This document shows, piece after piece, positions 25,242-34,196 of a stretch of 53,803 nucleotides of DNA. Source of the stretch: Promethearchaeota archaeon (GTDB lineage Archaea; Asgardarchaeota; Lokiarchaeia; Sigynarchaeales; SOKP01). The position numbers and the translations under genes are program-made. Location: the NCBI GenBank assembly GCA_019057975.1, contig JAHLWJ010000002.1, forward strand, positions 1 through 53,803, given 5' to 3'. Below the pieces are notes generated by a model. The model was not told the DNA's origin and made no database searches. It saw only the letters and a program-made list of their open reading frames with translations. How positions within the stretch are numbered: the first letter of the stretch is position 1; every line of letters starts with the position of its first letter.

Positions 25242-27326
25242 TTATATATTAAACGATTCCAAAGATAAGTTTTGTATTTTTGTTCTTATTTCTGTCTTTT
25301 TATCAATAATTTGTTTTATTGATTTTGAAATGTCTTTCCTTTTAGAAATGTCCTTTGGGAAGGGTAAAATTACTTCCATAATTCGATTTCCTATAGTGGC
25401 TATAGTTCCTTGAACAAAAGTTATTGCTTGAATCTGTTTTTGCACTATATCAAGATTTAATAGATATAAGAGAAGATAGGAGTCAATAAATTCATCATTC
25501 TCTAAGGATTTTATTTGAAAGAGATGACTTTGTATAATTATCTTCACATCCATTTCAGATATATAAGCTGTTTTACCAATTAGATTTGGACCACCATCTT
25601 TAACTAATAGAATATTTCCTGGTTCAATGTTTTGTTTCTCTTTATACTGTTCATATACTTCTTCACTAGTTTTCTTATATGAATCCAAATTTATTTCCCA
25701 ATTGGAAATATCACTAGTCCTTATAAATGGGATAGTGCCTAATCCATAAAGATGAGAACCTATTTCATCTCCCCGCGGTAAGTAGCCTCCTTTATTAGTA
25801 TAAATAAACTTTTTTTCAGCTAATTCCTTAATTGATAGAAGTTCAAACTTTTCATCATTAGCAAGTTTCTTTAAGATTTTTTCCACTCCAGTATAATAAA
25901 GGGGGATAAAAACTTTGTTTTTTATTTGACTGAAGCTAATTTTAAAGATTTTTTGTTCTTTCAAATAATTAAATTGTTCAGCCTCTTTTAATCTTAAGTG
26001 AAGATCGTGTAGGTCATCATTTACTATTGCTACTCCATTAGAATCTAATTTCTTACTCCCATCTCTATTAAGTTTGTATAAAATCTTTCCATCCTTATCA
26101 TGACCTACATTCTCTACAATAGCGAAATCTATTAGATAATCTTTTGTAATCATTTTCAATTTCTGGAAAAAGAGGATACTGGTTTTATTACAAGTATAGG
26201 GTTGAAATGTATTCTGATCTAATGAAATAATACCTAAGATTTTGCCATTAGAAATTAGATACTCCCAAATATAACGATCTGAAGGATTCCCAAATATTCC
26301 TTCTGGTAAGACAATCCCTAATTTTCCTCCATCTTTAAGTAACTGAACACATCTTTCAATAAAAAGAACTTGTGGAGATTGTTGCTTTACAACTTTATTT
26401 TGCATTTCCAATTTGCCACTAACATTTTTCCATGTATGACCTAATTGATAATTTGTTAAGATTTTACTATCGTTAATAGGAATTTTAACACCAAAAGGAG
26501 GATTAGTAAAAATAAAATCAAAATTATCATTCTTTATAAAATCTTTCGCTGGAGCTCTATAATTTTTTGGATCTAACGAATCTTCACAAAATATATTAGA
26601 TTTTCCATTACTTAGGATATCCAAATATAATCTACTTATTTTTGCTAAGAATAAGTCTTTATCAATACCATATAATTTAGAAATAGCTTCAATTTTATCA
26701 CTTTCCAATTCACATTTACTCCATAAAAGAACTTTACTTTCAAGAAGGAACCCTCCATGTCCACAAGCAGGATCCAAAATTTTAGTTTCAAGCTCTGGAT
26801 CTAAGTAATCTACCATAAATTTTACTATATTTGGAGGTGTAAAAAACTGTCCTGCCTCATCCTTTAGAATTTTACTAACAAAAATTTCAAAAGCATCACT
26901 GAATATATCTTTAGAAGATCGAAGTAGAGAGATATGTTGTATTTCACTTACAATTAAATAAATTAGTTCTTCAGTCAGCTTAATTTGTTCATTTTGGTCA
27001 AGAACTTCTTTATATTTTGCCCGAACATTCTCATCGAAAAATTTTTGGATCCTGTAATATAGATTTTCTGGAGATTCACTATTTTTAATGCAAAATTCCA
27101 TCTCTTCTTCAGGTTTTTTAGAAACTTCATCGACTAACTTACATAATAAAAGATTTATGATTTGTTTCGAACGTGCCCTAGTGTTTGTATCAGTATACTT
27201 TAGTTTTCCATATAAATGTTGATTTATAACGTTGAAGATTGTTTTTAAATTCGGAGATTTTACTAAATCTCTTTTCTTTAATCCATCGGATTTCTTGTTT
27301 AAAAATTCAGTAATATTTACGGGCAT
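25242..27326 (-). CDS. N6-adenine DNA methyltransferase with fused HsdS-like target recognition domain
   Basis: 694 residues. The N-terminal 140 residues are helical as in HsdM. AdoMet motif I is DPACGHGGFL (about 185-194) and catalytic motif IV is NPPFG (about 274-278), both typical of type I N6-adenine methylases. From about residue 480 there is one HsdS-type recognition domain: IPFIRTSDISNWEIN, ILLVKDGGPNLIGKT, SHLFQIKS and TIATIGNRIMEVILPFP. No nuclease motif is visible in the protein and no restriction gene lies nearby, so it is probably an orphan methyltransferase, or half of a system whose nuclease is elsewhere. The M-S fusion resembles type IIG architectures without the nuclease. Confidence 0.88.
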   Translation of the reverse strand: MPVNITEFLNKKSDGLKKRDLVKSPNLKTIFNVINQHLYGKLKYTDTNTRARSKQIINLLLCKLVDEVSKKPEEEMEFCIKNSESPENLYYRIQKFFDENVRAKYKEVLDQNEQIKLTEELIYLIVSEIQHISLLRSSKDIFSDAFEIFVSKILKDEAGQFFTPPNIVKFMVDYLDPELETKILDPACGHGGFLLESKVLLWSKCELESDKIEAISKLYGIDKDLFLAKISRLYLDILSNGKSNIFCEDSLDPKNYRAPAKDFIKNDNFDFIFTNPPFGVKIPINDSKILTNYQLGHTWKNVSGKLEMQNKVVKQQSPQVLFIERCVQLLKDGGKLGIVLPEGIFGNPSDRYIWEYLISNGKILGIISLDQNTFQPYTCNKTSILFFQKLKMITKDYLIDFAIVENVGHDKDGKILYKLNRDGSKKLDSNGVAIVNDDLHDLHLRLKEAEQFNYLKEQKIFKISFSQIKNKVFIPLYYTGVEKILKKLANDEKFELLSIKELAEKKFIYTNKGGYLPRGDEIGSHLYGLGTIPFIRTSDISNWEINLDSYKKTSEEVYEQYKEKQNIEPGNILLVKDGGPNLIGKTAYISEMDVKIIIQSHLFQIKSLENDEFIDSYLLLYLLNLDIVQKQIQAITFVQGTIATIGNRIMEVILPFPKDISKRKDISKSIKQIIDKKTEIRTKIQNLSLESFNI

Positions 27327-27609
27327 TTAATTGTAGTTAGGGAATTTATTGGTTTTTATCATTATTATTATTTTATAATTCACTAAAATTGAAACAATCT
27401 ATTATTATTTTTTATTAATTGAAAATTAATTGGAGTTTTACCATTATATTATTTAGATTTTAACATGGTATAACTATGAAGATAAAGACCAATATATCAA
27501 AGGTTTTCAAAAAAATAAATCTCATTAAAATTGTTCAGGAGAAAATCAGGAGACTTCCTCGATTCTTTTTTTATTTTATTAATTTAAAAGAAATAAGTCC
27601 ATATTTTAT
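27327..27609. other. AT-rich gap between methyltransferase and CooT-like gene
   Basis: About 280 bases. It holds the promoter of the methyltransferase gene and the probable terminator of the CooT-like gene. A plus-strand ORF starting at 27476 runs antisense into the CooT-like gene and is not credible. Nothing else recognisable. Confidence 0.3.
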
Positions 27610-27915
27610 CTACGATTTGAGATCTGTTTTTATAGTTTCCAATTTATTGATAATTTCATCAATTTCAGATTTGCTTGATTTATTTTCACTTAAGTTATTA
27701 ATCAAACTTATAAAATCTTTAATTAAAGGATTCTCAACAATTATACATTTTTGATTCATTGTATTTACATTAAGAATAAGAGCTGACTCTAGTGTTTTTC
27801 CCATTCCAATAACATCCTTTAGTACTAAGTTATTATTTTCATTATAAGATAATATGACAATATCCTCTAAAATCTGAGAATTGTCATTTTTCCTAATAAT
27901 TTTGAATTCACACAT
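27610..27915 (-). CDS. CooT-like small protein
   Basis: 101 residues. The first 62 match the CooT family pattern: start MCE, LEDIVIL, LVLKDVIGMGKTLESALI and a final CIIVEN. CooT of Rhodospirillum is a small nickel-binding protein of carbon monoxide dehydrogenase maturation, with the N-terminal Cys as a key ligand; C2 is present here. A charged helix of 35 residues extends the C-terminus. The acetyl-CoA synthase genes 4 kb away make a nickel role attractive, but this is inference; archaeal CooT homologues also occur without such neighbours. Confidence 0.65.
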   Translation of the reverse strand: MCEFKIIRKNDNSQILEDIVILSYNENNNLVLKDVIGMGKTLESALILNVNTMNQKCIIVENPLIKDFISLINNLSENKSSKSEIDEIINKLETIKTDLKS

Positions 27916-28021
27916 TATTTAATCTCCTTTCAAATTATTTAGTGATCTTTTTGATACAATCTAAAAAAATAATGTATTTATATTAAATGTTCATTCATTA
28001 TGTCTGGAATCTAAAATTAAA

Positions 28022-28238
28022 ATGGATAACACGCATTTAAATGACCTAACTATGTTAGAAATGAAAAAAGAAGAAATCTGTTTTATGTCTGCTTGTGAAA
28101 TGGAAGAAAAAATAAAGAACCGAGATTATCGGAATGCAAATAGTTGGGAAAAGATTTGATGAATTAACTGTTCTTCAAGTTTCAAAAGCATTTGAAGAGA
28201 TTGCTCCTTGGCAAGACAAAAAACCTAAGTTCAATTAA
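28022..28238 (+). pseudogene. gutted amidase gene (first and last parts only)
   Basis: The first 30 codons ([16 protein letters not shown]) match the start of the amidases at 28346 and 29852. After about codon 33 the frame shifts directly into the last 36 codons of the same family, [20 protein letters not shown] through APWQDKKP. About 400 central residues with the catalytic triad are gone. It is the decayed first member of a tandem amidase array. A TATA-like sequence near 27973-27985 remains upstream. Confidence 0.85.
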
Positions 28239-28345
28239 TTTTTTTTAATATTTATTTTTAAATTTAAAGAGAAGAAACTTCTTTTAAAGAAAGGTAATTT
28301 TAAGATCTGTATAATCTTAAAACTTTATTTATTGAGGTTTAGAAA

Positions 28346-29806
28346 ATGAAAGAAGATGATCTCTGTTACATTCCTGCTTGGGAAATGAAAGAAAAAATTA
28401 TAGCTCAAGAAATAACTTCACAGGAATTAGTTGAAATGTTTATTGAAAGAATTGGAAAAATTAATCCGATAATTAATGCGTATTGTACAACTACATTCGA
28501 TTTAGCTAGAGATTTTGCAAAAAAAGCCGATGATGCGGTTAAAAAGGGTGAAAAATTAGGACTATTACATGGTATACCGACTTCGATCAAAGATAATGTT
28601 GATGTTAAAGGAATTAGAACCACATGTGGCTGTAAAGCATTTGAAAACTATATCTCACCGAACGATGATATAGCGGTCAAAAGATTAAAAGAAGCCGGTG
28701 TGGTTATATTAGGTAAAACAAACATGCCTCCCTTTGGGTATAAAGGAAACACGGATAATTTAATTTTTGGTGAAACCAAAAATCCATGGCATTTAGAAAG
28801 GACTGCTGGAGGGTCTACTGGCGGAGGAGCAGCAGCAACGGCTTCGGGGTTAAGTCCTTTAACTCAAGGTTCAGATGGGGGAGGTTCTATCCGCATTCCA
28901 AGTAGTTTTTGTGGACTATATGGTATTAAACCAACATTCGGACGCATTCCGCAAACATCTGTAAAATTAGAAGGCATTATGGGTACATTCGTTCAAAAGG
29001 GACCATTAGTTAGATATGTAAAAGATGCTGCATTAATGTTAGATGCTTTAGTTGGAGCTGATGATATAGACAGATATTCCTTACCAAAACCAAACTATAG
29101 TTTCTATGATGCATTAGAAGAAACTCCTAAAAAACTGAAGATAGGATATGCAATAGATTTAGGAAATCTAGAAATTATTCATTCTGAAGTCGAGAAATCA
29201 GTACTAAATGCTGTTAAAAAATTTGAAGAATTTAATTGGTCAGTTGAAAAAAGCAATATTAATTTATTATCAAGCGGAAAAACACTCAGAGGTAAAGTGA
29301 GTGTGGAAAATTATAGTTTGACTTGGAATATTATTTGGGTATATGGAATTGGATATTTTGTAAAACCGATAATTGAACAATATGGGGATATTTTAGACCA
29401 AGGATTAGTTCAGCTGGCTCAATTTGGGTTTGAACTTACTCCAGAAGATATTTATAACGCGGAAATACAAAGAGAAATTATTTATGATAATGTGTGTAAA
29501 CATTTTAAAGAATATGACATATTAATTACCCCAACTATGGCATGTCCTGCTTTTGAATTAGGTGTATCCTCCCCCAGTAAAATTGAAGGCAAAAAGGTTT
29601 CCATGGGTGCTTGGTCACCCTATACTCATCCCTTCAATATGACTGGTCACCCCGCAGCTTCAATTCCATGTGGTTGGTCTAGTGATGGATTACCTATTGG
29701 GATGCAAATTATTGGAAAAAGATTCGATGAAGTTACTGTCCTACAAGTTTCTAAGGCATTCGAAGAAATTGCTCCTTGGCAAGATAAAAGACCAAAATTA
29801 ATTTAA
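28346..29806 (+). CDS. amidase (amidase signature family)
   Basis: 486 residues of the Ser-cisSer-Lys amidase family, hydrolysing amide bonds. The catalytic Lys lies in IPTSIKDNVDVKG (about residue 78), the cis-Ser in AGGSTGGGAA and the nucleophile in GSDGGGSIRIPSS. Length is usual. GAGGTTTAG is placed well before the ATG. The family includes aryl and aliphatic amidases and GatA; no gatB or gatC is present, so a catabolic amidase is more likely than tRNA amidotransferase. The adjacent paralogue at 29852 shares the start and the ending APWQDKRP. Confidence 0.9.
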   Translation: MKEDDLCYIPAWEMKEKIIAQEITSQELVEMFIERIGKINPIINAYCTTTFDLARDFAKKADDAVKKGEKLGLLHGIPTSIKDNVDVKGIRTTCGCKAFENYISPNDDIAVKRLKEAGVVILGKTNMPPFGYKGNTDNLIFGETKNPWHLERTAGGSTGGGAAATASGLSPLTQGSDGGGSIRIPSSFCGLYGIKPTFGRIPQTSVKLEGIMGTFVQKGPLVRYVKDAALMLDALVGADDIDRYSLPKPNYSFYDALEETPKKLKIGYAIDLGNLEIIHSEVEKSVLNAVKKFEEFNWSVEKSNINLLSSGKTLRGKVSVENYSLTWNIIWVYGIGYFVKPIIEQYGDILDQGLVQLAQFGFELTPEDIYNAEIQREIIYDNVCKHFKEYDILITPTMACPAFELGVSSPSKIEGKKVSMGAWSPYTHPFNMTGHPAASIPCGWSSDGLPIGMQIIGKRFDEVTVLQVSKAFEEIAPWQDKRPKLI

Positions 29807-29851
29807 TTTTAAAATAATCCAGTTTTTATTGCAAACATAAAAGTGAAAAAA

Positions 29852-31270
29852 ATGAATAAAGACGATATATGCTTTATGTCCGCTTGGGAAATGAAAGAAA
29901 AAATGGATAGTCAAGAATTGACTTCACAAGAAATTACTGAAGCTATTATTGAAAGGATTGAAAAGATTAATCCAATAATTAACGCATATTGTACCCCAAC
30001 TTTCGATTTAGCACGGGAAATGGCAAAAAAAGCAGATGATAAAGTAAAAAGAAATGAAAAAATACCTCTTCTAAATGGGATTCCAACTTCTATTAAAGAT
30101 TTAATGTCAGTCAAAGGGGTGAGGACCACTTATGGTTCAAAAATTTATGAACATCACATTCCTGAAGAAGATGCGATTGCTGTAACACGTTTAAAAGATG
30201 CGGGTTGCGTAGTTTTAGGGAAAACAAATACGCCTGAATTCGGTTTTAAAGGAGTTACCGATAATCTCATTTTTGGAGTCACACCAAATCCATGGGATCT
30301 TGAGAAAACGTCTGGAGGATCTAGTGGTGGTGCTGCGGCTTCAGTTGCTTGTGGAATGGGGCCTTTAGCTCAAGGCTCAGATGGAGGGGGTTCTATTCGG
30401 CATCCTGCATGTTTTTGTGGAACTTATGGTCTTAAGCCCAGCTTTGGAAGAGTTCCAATTTATCCAAAAACCTCCCATAGTGGTCAGACATTATCTGTTG
30501 TTGGTCCTATTGTAAGATATGTTTCGGATGCAGCACTAATGCTAGATGCTATGAAGGGGCCATTTGAAGGAGATAGACATTCATTACCAGAAGATCATAT
30601 AAAATACTCTGACCATATAAATGAAAAACCAGATAAATTAAAGATTGGTTATAGTTTAAACTTAGGCTTTGCAAAGATTGTTGATAATGAGGTTGAAAAA
30701 GCAGTAGTTAATTCAGTCCATAAATTTGAATCATTTGGATGGGAAGTGGAAGAGGCAAAATTTAAGGAGTTGGACCCTTCAATGGCTTTTAGTACAATGT
30801 GGCTAATAATGTTTGGACATGATTTAAAACCTTATTTGGAAGAATGGAAAGATAAACTAGATCCAAATTTAGTAACATGGGTCGAAGCGGGATTACGATT
30901 TCCTGCTTCTAGTTTACCAGACGCTATGAGGACTCGTAGTCAGTTTTATCAAGTGATATTCGACACTTTTAAAAACTATGATATACTTCTTACTCCATCA
31001 ACAGCAGTTCCGGCTTTTGAATCAGGAGATGCTTATCCTTCACAAATAAATGGAATTAATGTATCTCCCACTGCGTGGCAAGCATTTACATTCCCATTTA
31101 ACTTTACAGGACATCCTGCTGCTACCATTCCCTGTGGATGGACAAATGCCAACCTACCGATAGGATTGCAAATCGTTGGTAAAAGATTTCAGGAATTGCT
31201 AATTTTACAAGTTTCAAAAGCATTTGAAGAACTAGCTCCTTGGCAAGATAAAAGACCTAACTTTGATTAA
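29852..31270 (+). CDS. amidase (amidase signature family), tandem paralogue
   Basis: 472 residues. Catalytic Lys in PTSIKDLMSVKG, cis-Ser in SGGSSGGAAAS and nucleophile Ser in GSDGGGSIRHPA are intact. ATG 29852 was chosen; GTG 29843 in AAGTGAAAAAAATG is in frame but more likely acts as the ribosome site. It differs from the upstream copy in the substrate-pocket region (FAKIVDNEVEK to SLPDAMRTRSQ), so different amides are likely. A probable terminator of eleven T follows. Confidence 0.9.
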   Translation: MNKDDICFMSAWEMKEKMDSQELTSQEITEAIIERIEKINPIINAYCTPTFDLAREMAKKADDKVKRNEKIPLLNGIPTSIKDLMSVKGVRTTYGSKIYEHHIPEEDAIAVTRLKDAGCVVLGKTNTPEFGFKGVTDNLIFGVTPNPWDLEKTSGGSSGGAAASVACGMGPLAQGSDGGGSIRHPACFCGTYGLKPSFGRVPIYPKTSHSGQTLSVVGPIVRYVSDAALMLDAMKGPFEGDRHSLPEDHIKYSDHINEKPDKLKIGYSLNLGFAKIVDNEVEKAVVNSVHKFESFGWEVEEAKFKELDPSMAFSTMWLIMFGHDLKPYLEEWKDKLDPNLVTWVEAGLRFPASSLPDAMRTRSQFYQVIFDTFKNYDILLTPSTAVPAFESGDAYPSQINGINVSPTAWQAFTFPFNFTGHPAATIPCGWTNANLPIGLQIVGKRFQELLILQVSKAFEELAPWQDKRPNFD

Positions 31271-31280
31271 TTCTTAATGA

Positions 31281-31291
31281 TTTTTTTTTTT
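31281..31291 (+). terminator. poly-T tract after amidase genes
   Basis: Eleven consecutive T ten bases after the amidase stop. It separates the amidases from the CODH/ACS genes. Confidence 0.4.
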
Positions 31292-31428
31292 AATACTTTA
31301 TACCTTATATCCAATTTTAGTTAAACTTAATAAAAACAATTTTTTTAAGTTGTCTTTAATAATTCTATGTATAATAATTCAAATACAATTATTTTACAAC
31401 TTATAGCTAAAAATAATAAAAGAGGAAA

Positions 31429-31968
31429 ATGAATAAAATGGCACGTCCGTATCAAAAAGCAAACATCCCAGGCCCTGAAATGGGCGTTACTGTTTCAGAT
31501 CCTGTTGTAATGAAGAATTTACTAAAAATTCCAACGAAAAAGATTTTTGTCATTGGAGCAGAATCTTTAATTTGGGAGCTTGATGGCAAAAAAATTGCTG
31601 ATTATCTAATTGAAATCGCTAACAAAATTGAATGCCATGTAGTCAGTACTGGTCACGCATATAGCTATGTGAAGGATAAAATTAGTGATGGAAAATTGTA
31701 TGATATGTCACTAATTAATATTACAAACCGCTTATGCGATAAAGATTGGACTGGACTGGATGGAGAGGGACAATATTCAATGGCTATATTCGGGGGTCAT
31801 ATAGTATTTTATGTCTCACAAACATTATCTCGCATCAAAAACTTTACGAACTGGATAAAAACAATTGAATTGGATAAATTTGCACACCCAAACGCTAGAT
31901 TTAGCTTACCAAATCTAAGCGATGATGATTGGAAAGATTTTTTGAATAGTTTAATTGAAAAGTTATAA
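31429..31968 (+). CDS. cdhB: CO dehydrogenase/acetyl-CoA synthase epsilon subunit
   Basis: 179 residues of the archaeal ACDS epsilon subunit family, which binds the CdhA subunit in the CO dehydrogenase part of the complex and has a Rossmann-like fold. Signature start PYQKANIPGPE and the beta-alpha segment IFVIGAESLIWE are visible. AGAGGA lies five bases before ATG 31429; a second in-frame ATG at 31438 is also possible. It is followed 46 bases later by cdhC. The catalytic CdhA subunit is not in the window, which is unusual, since cdhA and cdhB are normally neighbours. Confidence 0.85.
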   Translation: MNKMARPYQKANIPGPEMGVTVSDPVVMKNLLKIPTKKIFVIGAESLIWELDGKKIADYLIEIANKIECHVVSTGHAYSYVKDKISDGKLYDMSLINITNRLCDKDWTGLDGEGQYSMAIFGGHIVFYVSQTLSRIKNFTNWIKTIELDKFAHPNARFSLPNLSDDDWKDFLNSLIEKL

Positions 31969-32014
31969 AATAAAAAACACAAATATTAAAAAATAAAATG
32001 AGGAGATTTATAAA

Positions 32015-33451
32015 ATGAGTTTTTCTGATTTACCTTTCGACGTAGGACCTGTATATGAAGGAGAACGTATTAGAGGTAATCAAATGTTTGTAGAGCTTGG
32101 AGGACCCAAGGTAGAAAAGCATTTTGAGCTCGTGCGCGTTAAGTCAGAGAAAGAAATTGAAGATGGCAAAATTACAATTATAGGGCCCAACATTAAAGAC
32201 ATGAAAGAAGGTGAACGTTACCCAATCGGGATTCTAGTAGAAGTTTCCGGGCCAGAATTGGAAGAGGATCTCGAGGCAGTGTTTGAACGCAGAGTTCATG
32301 AGTTTTGTAATTTTGTAAATGGAATAATGCATTTAAACCAACGCTATACTAACTGGATGAGGCTCTCTAAGAAACTAATTGAAAAAGGTTTTAACGATCT
32401 AACCATGTTAGGGCAGGTTCTTATTCGTCTTTACAAAGCTGAATTGCCAATAATTAAAAAAGCACAAGTAACTCTAATAACCGATCCAAAAGAAATAGAA
32501 GAGCCATATGAGTTTGCTCTAGGAATATACGAAAAAAGAGACGAAAGAGCCCGAAGTATAAACGACGAAGATGTAGATATGTTTTATGGCTGTGTTCTAT
32601 GTCAATCATTCGCACCAACGCATGCATGTTGCATAACACCTAATCGAATGAGTTTATGCGGTTCAATTTCGTGGTTTGATGCAAGAGCTGCTGCACGTGT
32701 AGATCCGAAGGGGCCCTTGTTCGAAGTTCCCATGGGTGAATGTTTAAACGAATTAGCAGGCGAGTTTGTAGGAGTCAACGAAATGATAAAAAAGCGTTCA
32801 CTTGGAGAAATCGAAAGAATTTATCTTTATAGCGGAATGAAATACCCTCATACTAGCTGTGGCTGCTTTGAAGCAATAGACTTTTTCATTCCCGAGACTG
32901 GTGCAGGCCATGGAATTATTGATCGAAATCACGATGGAGTTGCTATTAATGGGCTACCTTTTAGTGCAATGGCCAATCAGACGGGTGGAGGAAAACAATT
33001 GCCGGGTTTTAATGGTATAAGCATACAATACATTATATCGCCCAAATACCAAAAATACGATGGAATAAATTCAGGATTGGAGAGTGGAATTTATACAATC
33101 GTATGGATGGGAAAAACAGTTAAAGATCGCGTATATGATTTTCTTCCAGAAGATTTAAGGGATAAAATTGCAACCGAAGAAGAAGTTTCTGATTTAAGTG
33201 ATTTACCCGCATGGTTAGAAAAAGTTCAGCATCCGATTATAGAAACAGAAGAATATAAAGCAGTCGCAAGTGAAATGGAAGAGGAAGAAGAATGGGAAGA
33301 AGAAGGGGCTATGCTTCCGATGGGGACTGTTGGTATGACTATTCCAGGAGTAGGTGGTGCTGGAGGCTTTAAAATAATTCTCAAGAATTGTAAAATCCAT
33401 GCTGAATCGATTATAATCAAGAAGATTGAACCTAGACGCAAAAAGAAATAA
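32015..33451 (+). CDS. cdhC: acetyl-CoA synthase catalytic (beta) subunit
   Basis: 478 residues. It makes acetyl-CoA from a methyl group, CO and CoA at a nickel-iron-sulfur A-cluster. The cluster ligands are visible in YGCVLCQSFAPTHACC (about residues 191-206) and TSCGCFEA (about 281-288). LCGSISWFDARAAARVDP and AMANQTGGGKQLPGF are also family hallmarks. A Glu-rich linker (about 414-424) precedes the short C-terminal domain. It lacks the large N-terminal CODH-interacting domain of bacterial AcsB, as expected for archaea. GAGGAG lies before the ATG. CdhA, CdhD and CdhE are not encoded nearby. Confidence 0.95.
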   Translation: MSFSDLPFDVGPVYEGERIRGNQMFVELGGPKVEKHFELVRVKSEKEIEDGKITIIGPNIKDMKEGERYPIGILVEVSGPELEEDLEAVFERRVHEFCNFVNGIMHLNQRYTNWMRLSKKLIEKGFNDLTMLGQVLIRLYKAELPIIKKAQVTLITDPKEIEEPYEFALGIYEKRDERARSINDEDVDMFYGCVLCQSFAPTHACCITPNRMSLCGSISWFDARAAARVDPKGPLFEVPMGECLNELAGEFVGVNEMIKKRSLGEIERIYLYSGMKYPHTSCGCFEAIDFFIPETGAGHGIIDRNHDGVAINGLPFSAMANQTGGGKQLPGFNGISIQYIISPKYQKYDGINSGLESGIYTIVWMGKTVKDRVYDFLPEDLRDKIATEEEVSDLSDLPAWLEKVQHPIIETEEYKAVASEMEEEEEWEEEGAMLPMGTVGMTIPGVGGAGGFKIILKNCKIHAESIIIKKIEPRRKKK

Positions 33452-33452
33452 A

Positions 33453-33484
33453 ATTTTTTAACTTTTTTTATTTTTACTTTTTTT
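33453..33484 (+). terminator. T-rich tract after cdhC
   Basis: Four T runs of five to seven bases within 32 bases, directly after the cdhC stop. Probable archaeal intrinsic terminator. Confidence 0.4.
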
Positions 33485-33700
33485 AAATCATTATAACTCA
33501 ACGTATTTGTATGACATTTTAAAACGACAAAAAATCGACATTAAATATTGATGAATTATATTTATAAAAGTGTTGTTCTATCGTTACGAAATATTATTAA
33601 TAGGGTAATATTTAAAAGCGCGAATTTCGATGTATAAGAGGAACACCCATAAAGAATATATTTTTAACGCGATTTGGTTTAAACCCTTATTGGAGTTAAT

Positions 33701-34156
33701 ATGCTGATTCGAGAAGCTGGTATCATCTTCAATGGAATTCCTGTTATATTTGCTAGTTATCATAGAGCGAGTAAAGAAGAAACAGATTTAATATGTTCAA
33801 GTGGTTTAATGAGTGGACTTTTAACATTTGCCGAATGCTTGATGGCACCAATTGAGTATTTTGAAAGTAGCAAATATACCATAGTTTTCAGAAAAGGAAT
33901 AATGCGAGATTTTTATGGGAAAGAGCAAGAAATTCTCTCTTTTTTAGTAATAGATAAAGATGATCGCCTCGAAAAGTATTTAGATAGAACAATAAAGCCA
34001 CTTTTGGATAAATTGCTCAAAAAATTCGTTTCAGAATTTAATGGGTTTAAAGTGACTGAAGTTGCTAAATTTGAACCATTTAGAAAGACTATTGACAAAC
34101 TTTTTGGAACGGGTACACTAACTTTAGAAGAAAAAGTTGTCTCTTTTTTAGTATGA
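33701..34156 (+). CDS. longin-like (Mon1/HPS-type) small GTPase-regulator-like domain protein
   Basis: 151 residues, one domain. The pattern is a first strand pair AGIIFNGIPVIFASYHR, a helix GLMSGLLTFAECL, then strands YFESSKYTIVFRKG and ILSFLVIDKDD, then a long helix RTIKPLLDKLLKKFVSEF. This is the order of a longin domain and resembles the first longin of Mon1/Fuzzy/HPS proteins, which in eukaryotes form GTPase exchange factors. Asgard archaea are known for many longin and roadblock proteins. The assignment rests on pattern, not on a search. No small GTPase gene is in the window. Starts at ATG with GGAGTT upstream. Confidence 0.5.
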   Translation: MLIREAGIIFNGIPVIFASYHRASKEETDLICSSGLMSGLLTFAECLMAPIEYFESSKYTIVFRKGIMRDFYGKEQEILSFLVIDKDDRLEKYLDRTIKPLLDKLLKKFVSEFNGFKVTEVAKFEPFRKTIDKLFGTGTLTLEEKVVSFLV

Positions 34157-34196
34157 TTAAAACGTATAATATCTGAAGTATCATCGAAGAATTGAA

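Noticed and set aside
27476..27754. 92-residue plus-strand ORF
   Set aside because: Its second half is antisense to the CooT-like gene, which has a recognisable family pattern; the first half is Lys/Ile-rich as expected by chance.
28346..31270. GatA subunits of tRNA amidotransferase
   Set aside because: No gatB/gatC nearby and two tandem paralogues plus a third relic; catabolic amidases are more likely.
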